Shown in pieces: positions 26,697 through 34,967 of a stretch of 64,000 nucleotides of DNA. The position numbers were made by a program, and so were the translations under genes. The notes beneath the pieces were generated by a model. It worked only from the letters and a program-made list of their open reading frames with translations. It was not told the DNA's origin and searched no databases. Source of the DNA: Brevinema_A sp051647535 (lineage in GTDB: Bacteria; Spirochaetota; Brevinematia; Brevinematales; Brevinemataceae); assembly GCA_051647535.1 (NCBI GenBank), contig JBOFEA010000004.1, positions 310,001-374,000 on the forward strand, read 5' to 3'. The number at the start of each line of letters is the position of its first letter. The stretch's first letter is position 1.

Positions 26697-27596
26697 ATGA
26701 AAATTTTATTAATCTCCTCTTATGAAGAAGTGATAAATTTAGTGAAATCAATGGCTGAAAATTCTGAGTACGTTTTTGATATTGTTGATTCTACAACTCA
26801 GTTGGAATATACGTTGCAGGGTGTTTTTAAGGGCAATATATTTGCACCGCTATTTAGTTCTGATTATGATTTAATTTTATTAGATTTTGATTTTTTGGAT
26901 GTGCTTCAGGAACTTAATAATCGTTATTGTAAAGATAAATTGATTTATTATCCTATTTTGATGATTGTACATGGCTATGAAAATTTGGATATTGCTAAAA
27001 TTTTGGATACAAATATTTCTTCAATTATTTCTTTACCTGTCACTGAAGATCAATTATCTACACATATTACGTTAACATTGAATCATTTTCGATATATTTC
27101 TGATATTAAACGTTCTGCGTATTTGGATTCTTTAACGAATTTGTACAATAGAAGAGCTTTGATGGAAAATTTAACTCGATTTTTTGACATCTATTGTGAA
27201 ACAAAAACACCATGTTGTTTTGCTATTATTGATTTGGATCATTTTAAATTTATAAATGATACGTTTGGACATCTTAAAGGTGATTATCTCCTGACGATTT
27301 TGGCTTCTATTATTCAAAGTTGTACAAGAAAAACAGATGTACTTGCACGAATGGGAGGGGAAGAGTTTGCGATCATCTTTCCCAACACATCTTTAGATGA
27401 AGCTTATCAAGTCTTAGAACGAATTCGTGTTAGTGTTATGGAATCCGATCAAATTGAAGACATTTTGAAAGTGACATTAAGTGCCGGTGTCACTAAAATA
27501 CGATCATTTCACAAATCTCCTGATGATGTTATTGCTGATGCTGATTTATTACTCTATCAAGCAAAAGATACCGGTCGAAATAAAGTCTGTAAATAA
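26697..27596 (+). CDS. Diguanylate cyclase with a degenerate receiver domain
   Basis: 299 residues. The C-terminal GGDEF domain (about 135-299) has YLDSLTNLYNRRAL, DLDHFKFINDTFGH and an intact GGEEF at 210-214, so it should make cyclic di-GMP. An RxxD inhibitory site (R201-D204) is five residues upstream of it, allowing product feedback. The N-terminal domain (1-125) resembles a receiver with D63 in LLDFDF, but the acidic pair near the N terminus reads SSYEE and the late Lys is missing, so phosphorylation is doubtful. Ends the spiro-SPASM operon at a perfect terminator. Confidence 0.9.
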   Translation: MKILLISSYEEVINLVKSMAENSEYVFDIVDSTTQLEYTLQGVFKGNIFAPLFSSDYDLILLDFDFLDVLQELNNRYCKDKLIYYPILMIVHGYENLDIAKILDTNISSIISLPVTEDQLSTHITLTLNHFRYISDIKRSAYLDSLTNLYNRRALMENLTRFFDIYCETKTPCCFAIIDLDHFKFINDTFGHLKGDYLLTILASIIQSCTRKTDVLARMGGEEFAIIFPNTSLDEAYQVLERIRVSVMESDQIEDILKVTLSAGVTKIRSFHKSPDDVIADADLLLYQAKDTGRNKVCK

Positions 27597-27636
27597 AAAA
27601 ATTATTGGTGTTCTAAACAGAACACCAATAATTTTA
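27596..27636. terminator. Bidirectional terminator between GGDEF and FecR-like genes
   Basis: A perfect 14-base-pair stem (27601-27614 with 27619-27632) and four-base loop, with A and T runs on the sides. It serves both converging genes. Confidence 0.93.
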
Positions 27637-29133
27637 TATATCAAATAATACTTTATTAAATTCACTATTTAAGAGATCATTTGCATTTTGTATATTAAAT
27701 TTGTTATATTTGAAGAGAGATTCGTCCAATTCATTTTCAAATTGATCCGAAGAATAAAAGTTAGGATCAATTTCCGGGGCTTCTTCAATATATTCTTCCG
27801 GAGCTTCTTCAATATATTCTTCCGGTACTACTTCAATATATTCTTCCGGAGCTTCTTCAATAACTGTTGATTTGGGTATTTTTTTAGGTTTGGCAGGAGG
27901 GCGTGCTTTTTGTCGAAATGTAGGAGCCGGTGAAGATTTAGTTTTTTTAGGTGGAGCTTTAATTTTAGGTGGAGGGGATTCTTTAGAAGCCTGATTTTCT
28001 AAATTACGAAGTAAGTTGTTTAATTCATCTGCTGTTGGATCTACTGCTATGACAGGTGCTGGCTTTTTTTTTGTTTGAGTAGGTTTCTTTTGAGTTGTTT
28101 TTGCAGGTCTAGTGATGACAGGTGCTTTGATTTCAGAATTAGCTGTTTTAGCAGCTTGTTTTGTTGTTCTTGTCACTGGTCCTATAACGTTAAGATCCAA
28201 ATCTTCTGCAAAGGGTTTAAGAAGTTCCGGTGGAATTGGTGGTAAAGCTGCTGGTTTTGGTTTGTTTGTTAGAACAGAAGATAATTTAATTTGTAAAGTT
28301 TGGTTTTTCTTTTTATAATTCAAATCTGAGAGAATTTGTAATTGAGAAGCGTCAATTTGATCTAATCCTAAGGCTAATTTTTTTAATTCGTTAATTTGAT
28401 TTGATAATGCTTGATCATAATTGGCAAGTGTAAAAGTATCTTTTGGAGATATATTTACTTGGATGTTGTTGATATTTTGGGTAGATGAGTTGAGTGCATC
28501 GTCAAAAATAATATAAGATTGAAAATCAGATTCTTTTGCTAGTACAGGGTATTCAAATCCACTATTAGGATAGAATTTGATAAGTTGTCTTTCATCAAGC
28601 ACAAGTGCTAATGCTTCTTGTTCTCGATAGCTGATAAGTCCTCTACCTGTACGTATAATAAGTTCATTGGTTCCGTTGAGATTTAATCCTCCTCCGGAGC
28701 CGTTTTCTATGATGCTGGTAATCAAATCCGTGTTGACAACCAATCTTGATTTTTCAGAAGGATTTGAACTGTAGAACCATCTGCCAGAAAGGAGGAGAAT
28801 TTTTGTTTGGTAAAAATTTGTCTTTGCGGAAGCAATACAGTCAATATAAATTGATCCTATACCTATTAATCTTAACAATCCTCCGTCCGCCAATTCCAAT
28901 GTTATAATACTTTCCGGTGTATTTAATCTAATAAAATGTTTGGTTGGAATGCGTATTCCAACTGATGCTGGCAACCATGTTATTGCTGAAGTTGTTTTAT
29001 ATTCTATACTTCCTGAAGTATCACGAATTACTGCTTGATTGATATTGATGCCGGATGAACCGGATAGAGTAGAAAAAGTTGGTAGATGTAAAAATATTGT
29101 TAACAATATTGTATTAATAATAGATATTTTCAT
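27634..29133 (-). CDS. Secreted FecR-domain protein with Pro/Lys-rich and EEYIEEAP-repeat tail
   Basis: 499 residues. A signal peptide covers about 1-24. A FecR-like beta domain follows (about 40-180), with WLPASVG, FIRLNTPESIITLELADGGLLRL and LLSGRWFY typical of peptidoglycan- or envelope-linked FecR proteins. A short coiled-coil region near 225-260, then a long stretch rich in Pro, Lys and Ala (about 280-420), and an acidic tail with three full copies of an 8-residue EEYIEEAP-type unit. Probably anchored in the envelope; role unknown. Confidence 0.75.
   Translation of the reverse strand: MKISIINTILLTIFLHLPTFSTLSGSSGININQAVIRDTSGSIEYKTTSAITWLPASVGIRIPTKHFIRLNTPESIITLELADGGLLRLIGIGSIYIDCIASAKTNFYQTKILLLSGRWFYSSNPSEKSRLVVNTDLITSIIENGSGGGLNLNGTNELIIRTGRGLISYREQEALALVLDERQLIKFYPNSGFEYPVLAKESDFQSYIIFDDALNSSTQNINNIQVNISPKDTFTLANYDQALSNQINELKKLALGLDQIDASQLQILSDLNYKKKNQTLQIKLSSVLTNKPKPAALPPIPPELLKPFAEDLDLNVIGPVTRTTKQAAKTANSEIKAPVITRPAKTTQKKPTQTKKKPAPVIAVDPTADELNNLLRNLENQASKESPPPKIKAPPKKTKSSPAPTFRQKARPPAKPKKIPKSTVIEEAPEEYIEVVPEEYIEEAPEEYIEEAPEIDPNFYSSDQFENELDESLFKYNKFNIQNANDLLNSEFNKVLFDI
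27779..27862. repeat. 24-base coding tandem repeat in the FecR-like gene
   Basis: Three whole units (27779-27802, 27803-27826, 27827-27850) and a part of a fourth, encoding EEYIEEAP or close variants. Units differ at only a few bases, so copy number could change by slippage in steps of eight residues. Confidence 0.85.
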
Positions 29134-29222
29134 AATGTATTTCCATAACAGCCAATTACTTTACGTATAGTATTTATTATATTATACAATATTTTTTTTG
29201 AAACCGAAATATTTGAACAAAT

Positions 29223-30518
29223 TCAATACTGTAAAATATTTGTATATTTTTTATATTGTGGATCGATTGTAATGTTGGGAGCTAAATGGTTTGAATGTCG
29301 ATGTTTTGCTAAGAATAGTCTGATATCTTGGGCGAGTTCTTTTGGTGAAATACTGACAACGGAATATCCGCTTATATTTTCGAATCCTGCGGGCATACGG
29401 CGTCTAATATTAATGATAATCCGCCATGGAGTTTTAAAGGTTTCTGAATCGAAAGGGGTGTAAAACCATTCTTCATTATAAGATGTACTGTTTCCCAAAT
29501 AGTAAATAATAGCGTGTGTTAAATCGCTCATACTGTTTACTTCTTCAGGAGAATGTTCATTAGGTCTGAGATGATGTGATTTGGAGCAGATAGTGATATA
29601 GCCTGTTTTTGCTCCAACTTCAACAAATGCTACAGCAAATTCATTTTCTGCAATTAATAAATTATTTTCAATAGCTGTTTGTAATCCAAATTCCGTATAT
29701 ATAAGAGGATTTTCTTTAAAAAGTTCAGCTTCTCTTTCTAAAGGCCTACCCCAAAAATCCAGTGCAAGAATTTGTTTATGCCAATGGTCGAAAGATGCTC
29801 CGGCTGCTGCAAGCCAATTTTGAAAAACAGCAATAAATTTAATATATTTATTTTTTGTCACCATTTCTTGAATAATATTGATTAACATTTGATATGAAAT
29901 TCTATGTTGAGTCCAAGTCATGTTGTTTGAACCAAATAAATTTGGTGAATGAGGGTCACTGTGAAATCCTGAAATAAGCAATTCATGAAATCCTGAATAT
30001 AAGTTCTTAGCATACTGTTTTAATTCAGAATCGGGAACATCAACAGCATGATTGTGAATCCGCTCTAATTTGGTATGAATGAGATTTTTGATAAAGGTTT
30101 TTAAATATGGATTTTCTATTGCTTTATTGAGTTGTTTTTCTTCTTGAGGTGTAGGAGAAATATTGTATTTATTTTGCCAATATTCAAAGGAAATGATTTC
30201 AAAAAGATTAGCCTGCCGTCGAAAAAGAATAGTTTGATGAGGATCCGGTTCTAATCCTGGATAGTTATGAAATGTTATTTTTCCGTTTGATTCTGCTGAA
30301 TATGATTTTTCTGGAGTACCTTCTAGTCTTCTTCCTAAACAGAAAGAACATAATTTTTCTTGGTATTGGTCTACGGGAATAATTCTTGTTGTTGAGTCTT
30401 CGGGATTGAATGGCGAAGAATAGACTCTTCTATCCGGATGGTAAAAAGAATTCTCATCAAAAAATGGATGATAATAATATTCTATTCCGTTATCCGGCTG
30501 TTTGACCCATTCTTTCAT
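29223..30518 (-). CDS. DUF4921-type protein with HIT/GalT-like motif
   Basis: 431 residues, cytoplasmic. It resembles DUF4921 proteins of the HIT/galactose-1-phosphate uridylyltransferase superfamily. The active-site-like motif is DHWHKQ (H-x-H-x-Q) near residue 245, after NWLAAAGASF, and an N-terminal CSFC with later HNYPGLEPDPHQ looks like a zinc and substrate site as in GalT. It may transfer or cleave nucleoside phosphates; the substrate is unknown. Followed by, and separate from, the FecR-like gene. Confidence 0.75.
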   Translation of the reverse strand: MKEWVKQPDNGIEYYYHPFFDENSFYHPDRRVYSSPFNPEDSTTRIIPVDQYQEKLCSFCLGRRLEGTPEKSYSAESNGKITFHNYPGLEPDPHQTILFRRQANLFEIISFEYWQNKYNISPTPQEEKQLNKAIENPYLKTFIKNLIHTKLERIHNHAVDVPDSELKQYAKNLYSGFHELLISGFHSDPHSPNLFGSNNMTWTQHRISYQMLINIIQEMVTKNKYIKFIAVFQNWLAAAGASFDHWHKQILALDFWGRPLEREAELFKENPLIYTEFGLQTAIENNLLIAENEFAVAFVEVGAKTGYITICSKSHHLRPNEHSPEEVNSMSDLTHAIIYYLGNSTSYNEEWFYTPFDSETFKTPWRIIINIRRRMPAGFENISGYSVVSISPKELAQDIRLFLAKHRHSNHLAPNITIDPQYKKYTNILQY

Positions 30519-30530
30519 AAATCCGTTCTC

Positions 30531-30737
30531 CTATGTTTTTGAAATAGCAATGTACATACGAATCATTAGTGCTGTAGTTGCTGCAAACAATGCTCCCCAT
30601 ACAATATTTGGTGCAAAAGGATCCATAAATGGGTTTTTCACAACTGTATATTCATAAATAAAAAATAAACTAATTACTAACGAAAAGGCAATATTAAAAA
30701 TTTTAATACTTTTATAGTCTGTTTTTTTTTTGGACAT
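30531..30737 (-). CDS. Small two-pass membrane protein
   Basis: 68 residues from the ATG at 30737, chosen because AGAGG lies 9 bases before it; the frame is open further up to 30839 but that part is not protein-like and has no ribosome site. Basic N terminus (MSKKKTDYKSIK) and two hydrophobic segments (about 13-28 and 42-62). No family recognised. It lies 12 bases before the DUF4921 gene, so the two are probably cotranscribed. Confidence 0.6.
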   Translation of the reverse strand: MSKKKTDYKSIKIFNIAFSLVISLFFIYEYTVVKNPFMDPFAPNIVWGALFAATTALMIRMYIAISKT

Positions 30738-30974
30738 GAGATGGTACCTCTGAACATTATTTTTTATTAATTTGGTTGGTTGTTTGGGGGAATATGGAGC
30801 TTGTCCAAATAGTATATTGTGATTCGTATATAAATTCAAATCTTATTTTGAAACTGAGAGAAATTTTCTGTTGCAATACTATTACAAATTTTAAGATTAA
30901 TATTGAGTTCACAATACCGGTTATATTCTATACAACTTAAGTATAAAAAGAGGCTGAGTATTTTCTGTAATCAA

Positions 30975-31655
30975 TCATATTACTCTTTTTTTCTCATATA
31001 TAGCATCAGGATAAGGAATCGTATCCGGATTAATAAAGGGCCACAAAGAATCATTTGTTTTATAAGATGGCTGAAGTATTTGGGGTTCAAATTGGAAATT
31101 AGGATCTGCTATTTTAGCAGCAGCATCTTCTATCATGATTCGTTCGGGATGTTGAAGATTGGTTTCTGCAGCTAAATATTTCTTCCAATAAAGTAGTGTT
31201 TTGGGTTTATTTTTTTGAACGAAGTATATGGTTCCTATCATTCTTAAGGAATCATGAAGAGAAGGATTGTAACGGTAAGCGGATTCGAATTCGTTTTTTG
31301 CCGAATCATGCCAATTTAATAAAAATAATGAAATGGCTCGATTATAATGAGCTGATGCTAGCTGAATTTTTTCTTCTTGAGAAAATTTTTTACGAGTTTG
31401 TTTTTTTTGTTCGATATACAAACCATAAAATTCCGAAGCTTTTCCGTATAATTTTTCTTTAAGGTAGAAACTTGCCAAGCGGAACATTTTTTCTTCAGAA
31501 AGCCCTTGAGTAATAAATTCAAGTCTTAATTCAGCAATTTCAGGCAAGGTATTGGACAAGATTTCAGTATTATTTTCGACAATCGGTATCTCTGTTTGCT
31601 GTCCGGCTGTATCAGCCGGAATAATCAATAAACTCAGTAAAATTATTATAAACAT
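30975..31655 (-). CDS. Secreted TPR-like protein
   Basis: 226 residues. A signal peptide (about 1-19) is followed by about three TPR-like helical pairs, e.g. MFRLASFYLKEKLYGKASEFY, ASAHYNRAISLFLLNWHDSAKNEF and SLRMIGTIYFVQKNKPKTLLYW. Such periplasmic repeats usually serve protein contacts. A short C-terminal tail ends KKRVI. Downstream of the EIIA-like gene in the same direction. Confidence 0.7.
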   Translation of the reverse strand: MFIIILLSLLIIPADTAGQQTEIPIVENNTEILSNTLPEIAELRLEFITQGLSEEKMFRLASFYLKEKLYGKASEFYGLYIEQKKQTRKKFSQEEKIQLASAHYNRAISLFLLNWHDSAKNEFESAYRYNPSLHDSLRMIGTIYFVQKNKPKTLLYWKKYLAAETNLQHPERIMIEDAAAKIADPNFQFEPQILQPSYKTNDSLWPFINPDTIPYPDAIYEKKRVI

Positions 31656-31696
31656 AAATAAAGCCTTAATGTACTGATGTTATTACTGAAAGAAAA

Positions 31697-32167
31697 TTAA
31701 TTATTTTGTACTTCTTGAATTCTTTTCAGAAGAATATTTCTTAACTCTTCAGTTGATTCAACATGCTGTAATTGGGCCATTAAATCAGTATGCTCGCAAC
31801 ATTCAACAATAATACGGAGAATTTCCAATTGTTCTTGAGGATGTCCTTCTTCATCAATAATTGCTGCAAAGAATAAATGAGTTGGTAAATGATCGTAAGC
31901 ATTGAAATCTTTTCCCTCTTTAGAGTAAAAAACTGCCAGTTTGATATCTCCAATATTTGGGATTCTGGAATGCGGAACTGCTAATCCTTTTCCAAGACCA
32001 GTGGATCCTTTTTGTTCCCGATTCCACAAATGTGTAAATACTTGTTTTTTATCTAAATTGTATGTATCAGCGAAATGTTGAGCTATTTCTTGGATAATAT
32101 CTTCTTTTTGTGAAGATTTCATTCCTAAGTGAAAAGATTCTTTAATCAGAATATCGTTTAGATTCAT
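31697..32167 (-). CDS. PTS EIIA-type (PtsN-like) phosphocarrier domain protein
   Basis: 156 residues from ATG 32167, which has GGAG 7 bases before it; ATG 32179 is the alternative. A single PTS EIIA fructose/nitrogen-type domain with the phosphoryl histidine H66 in GLAVPHSRIP, after REQKGSTGLG. No sugar transport subunits are adjacent, which suits a regulatory EIIA-Ntr role rather than sugar uptake. It lies 51 bases downstream of alaS, in the same direction. Confidence 0.9.
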   Translation of the reverse strand: MNLNDILIKESFHLGMKSSQKEDIIQEIAQHFADTYNLDKKQVFTHLWNREQKGSTGLGKGLAVPHSRIPNIGDIKLAVFYSKEGKDFNAYDHLPTHLFFAAIIDEEGHPQEQLEILRIIVECCEHTDLMAQLQHVESTEELRNILLKRIQEVQNN

Positions 32168-32217
32168 AATATTCTCCATATTAATAAAAATTATAATTGA
32201 TTCTTAGATTAAGAAAA

Positions 32218-34848
32218 TCAGCTTAAATGAGATTTAATGATTTCCTGTGTTTTAGCAAGTGCCACAGAGATAAGCGATCCGTTTTTTCCGCCAGCCATTG
32301 CTTGGTCGGGTTTACCGCCACCGTTTCCTTCTATTATCGGTGCGATTTGTTTAATTATTTCTCCGGCGTGGAGTCTATTTGTCAAATTCTTACTAACGGT
32401 AATACTAAGAGTTCCGCTTCCATTTGAATTTTTTGCACCGAAAACGGCAATGCCTGATGAAGTATGATTTTTGAATAAAGTATTTATTTCGTTAATGAGA
32501 GCACTGTGTTCTGATAAATCTTTAATGAGAATAGTATTTTCGTTAAAGATTTCCGATTCTGAGATAATTTGTTTAAATAATTCATTTGCTTTTTGTTGTT
32601 GAAGAGTTTTGATTTCTTTATCTTTAGATTTCAATTCTTCTAGCAATTTTTCCAGTTTTAATATAATTTCAGATTCGGCACATTTTAGAGTATGAGCAAT
32701 TTGTTTTTCTGTTGACACAAACTCATTAAGACGCTGACGGACAGATTTCCCTGTTGTTGCTTCCAAGCGTCGTATACCTGCAGATACGGAAGATTCATGC
32801 AGGATACTTAATATCCCTATTTCTCCGGTACTGCTGATATGCGTTCCTCCGCATAATTCTTTGGAATTTCCCATCGTTACAACACGAACAATATCTCCGT
32901 ATTTTTCTTCGAAAGCAGCTACTGCACCACTGATTTTAGCTTGTTCAATAGGCATTTCTTCAATAATGGTACGGTGATTTGCAAGAATTTCATGGTTTGC
33001 TATTTGTTCAATTTGTTCTAATTCTTTTTTTGTAAGCGGATTTGGATGGGTAAAATCAATACGAAATCTATGATCTCCAACCCATGATCCTGCTTGACCT
33101 ATGTGATCACCAAGTATCGTACGCAGGGCTTTAAATAATAGGTGGGCTGCACTATGGTTTCTTGCAGTATCGAGTTTTCTGGTTTTATCAACAGATGCTG
33201 TCACTGTTTGTCCCTCAGAGAAAGTTCCTTTAATAATTTTCCCTAAGTGAATATATTTATCTTCAAAAATTTTGGTATCAAAAATCTCAATAACGTTATC
33301 TTCAAAAGAAATGATTCCTGAATCCCCGATTTGTCCGCCTTTTTCTCCATAGAAAGGTGTCCGATCAAGTACTAGTGCAATGTCACTTTCGTTTGAAGCT
33401 GTTTTTACGCGGTTTCCCTGTTCGGAAATACTCAAAATAATTCCTTCTCCTGAGTCGCATTGGCTACCTATATAAGTTGTTCCAGATATTCCACTAAATA
33501 ACGAGAAATTAACACTTTCTCCTTTCCAAGAAGCTCTGGCTCTTTCTTTCTGAAGAGTCATGAGTTCTTCAAATCGGTCTTGGTCAAAACTTAAATTTTC
33601 ATCTTTCAGAATCTGTTCGGTAAAATCAACAGGAAATCCCATTGAATCGTAAAGTAAAAATACATCGTCTCCTGATACACGATGTGTCTTTGATGTACGA
33701 GCATTAGTAATTAATTCTTTTATCTTATCAAATCCTTTGTTCAGCGTGCGGAAAAATGACTCTTCTTCGGAACGGATTACCGATTTGATAGAAGAAAGGC
33801 GTTCTTGAAGTTCAGGAAACGTATCTTTCATGATTTCCGCCGTCACTCCTGCTAGTTCGTATAAAAATGGTTCTGTTAATCCTAATTCTTTGCCGAATCT
33901 TACGGCCCGTCGTAGAATTTTCCTAATAACGTATCCTCGGCCTTCATTTGAAGGAATGATTCCGTCACTTACTCCAAAAGTTAATGCTCTGATATGATCT
34001 GCAATAACTCTATGGGGAGTGCCTTCTACTCCTTGCCGGTATTCAACTCCACTCTTTTTGCTGATTTCTTCAATAATGGGTTGAAATAAGTCGGTGTCAT
34101 AGTTGGATATTTTATTTTGAAGAACTGCTGTAATACGTTCAAATCCCATTCCTGTATCCACGTGGCGTGCAGGAAGTTCTTCAAGAGAACCGTCTTCTTT
34201 TCTGTTGAATTGGATAAACACCAAATTCCATAATTCTATAAATAAGGCATCGTCTGCATTAACGCCTTTAGATCCTAAACTTTGACTCAAATCCGGCGTT
34301 AAATCAATATGGATTTCTGAACAAGGTCCGCAAGGTCCTGTCTGTCCCATTTCCCAAAAATTCTCTTTGTTTCCAAATCTAAGAATATGCGAAGGATCAA
34401 TATCGGTTTCCGTTTTCCAAATGTTAAAACTTTCATCATCCGAATCGTATACGGTAGCATAAAGACGTTCTTTGGGAAGATTCCATTTTTTTGTCAGTAA
34501 CTCCCATGCCCATGTAATAGCTTCTTTTTTGTAGTAATCTCCAAAACTCCAGTTTCCCAGCATTTCAAAAAACGTGTGGTGGTATGTGTCTCTTCCTACA
34601 TCATCAAAATCATTATGTTTGCCTGAAACACGCATTACTTTTTGTGTATCTACTGCTCGTGTATAATTTCTTGTGCCTAAATTCAAAAAAATATCTTTAA
34701 ATTGATTCATTCCTGCATTCGTAAACAAAAGCGTAGGATCATTTTCCGGTACTAATGACGCAGAAGGCACTAATGTATGTCCTTTGGATATGAAAAAATC
34801 GAAAAATTCTTGACGGATAGTTTGCGAGCTTTTGAATTCGTTGTTCAT
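32218..34848 (-). CDS. alaS: Alanine--tRNA ligase
   Basis: Charges tRNA-Ala. 876 residues, full length. The class II core (about 1-250) has RQEFFDFFISKGH, LLFTNAGMNQFKDIF and DTGMGFERITAVLQ. The editing domain carries the zinc motifs HSAAH (near 563-567) and CGGTH (near 662). A coiled-coil and C-Ala domain complete the protein, ending with GNGGGKPDQAMAGGKN. A good promoter lies 35-63 bases upstream. Confidence 0.98.
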   Translation of the reverse strand: MNNEFKSSQTIRQEFFDFFISKGHTLVPSASLVPENDPTLLFTNAGMNQFKDIFLNLGTRNYTRAVDTQKVMRVSGKHNDFDDVGRDTYHHTFFEMLGNWSFGDYYKKEAITWAWELLTKKWNLPKERLYATVYDSDDESFNIWKTETDIDPSHILRFGNKENFWEMGQTGPCGPCSEIHIDLTPDLSQSLGSKGVNADDALFIELWNLVFIQFNRKEDGSLEELPARHVDTGMGFERITAVLQNKISNYDTDLFQPIIEEISKKSGVEYRQGVEGTPHRVIADHIRALTFGVSDGIIPSNEGRGYVIRKILRRAVRFGKELGLTEPFLYELAGVTAEIMKDTFPELQERLSSIKSVIRSEEESFFRTLNKGFDKIKELITNARTSKTHRVSGDDVFLLYDSMGFPVDFTEQILKDENLSFDQDRFEELMTLQKERARASWKGESVNFSLFSGISGTTYIGSQCDSGEGIILSISEQGNRVKTASNESDIALVLDRTPFYGEKGGQIGDSGIISFEDNVIEIFDTKIFEDKYIHLGKIIKGTFSEGQTVTASVDKTRKLDTARNHSAAHLLFKALRTILGDHIGQAGSWVGDHRFRIDFTHPNPLTKKELEQIEQIANHEILANHRTIIEEMPIEQAKISGAVAAFEEKYGDIVRVVTMGNSKELCGGTHISSTGEIGILSILHESSVSAGIRRLEATTGKSVRQRLNEFVSTEKQIAHTLKCAESEIILKLEKLLEELKSKDKEIKTLQQQKANELFKQIISESEIFNENTILIKDLSEHSALINEINTLFKNHTSSGIAVFGAKNSNGSGTLSITVSKNLTNRLHAGEIIKQIAPIIEGNGGGKPDQAMAGGKNGSLISVALAKTQEIIKSHLS

Positions 34849-34882
34849 TAGTTCAGAACTCCCTGTTTGAAATTACTCTATT

Positions 34883-34911
34883 ATTATAACTTATTATCTT
34901 TTTAATGTAAA
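34883..34911 (-). promoter_or_regulatory. Sigma-70 promoter of alaS
   Basis: On the minus strand: TTTACA (34906-34911), 17 bases, then a consensus TATAAT (34883-34888). Confidence 0.7.
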
Positions 34912-34967
34912 TTATAATCTAATCTTCATATAAAATATTTTTATATTCTTTTCTATTTATCCAAATA

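Noticed and set aside
30903..31175. A 90-codon plus-strand frame
   Set aside because: Antisense to the C terminus of the TPR protein gene, no ribosome site, composition is that of a shadow frame.
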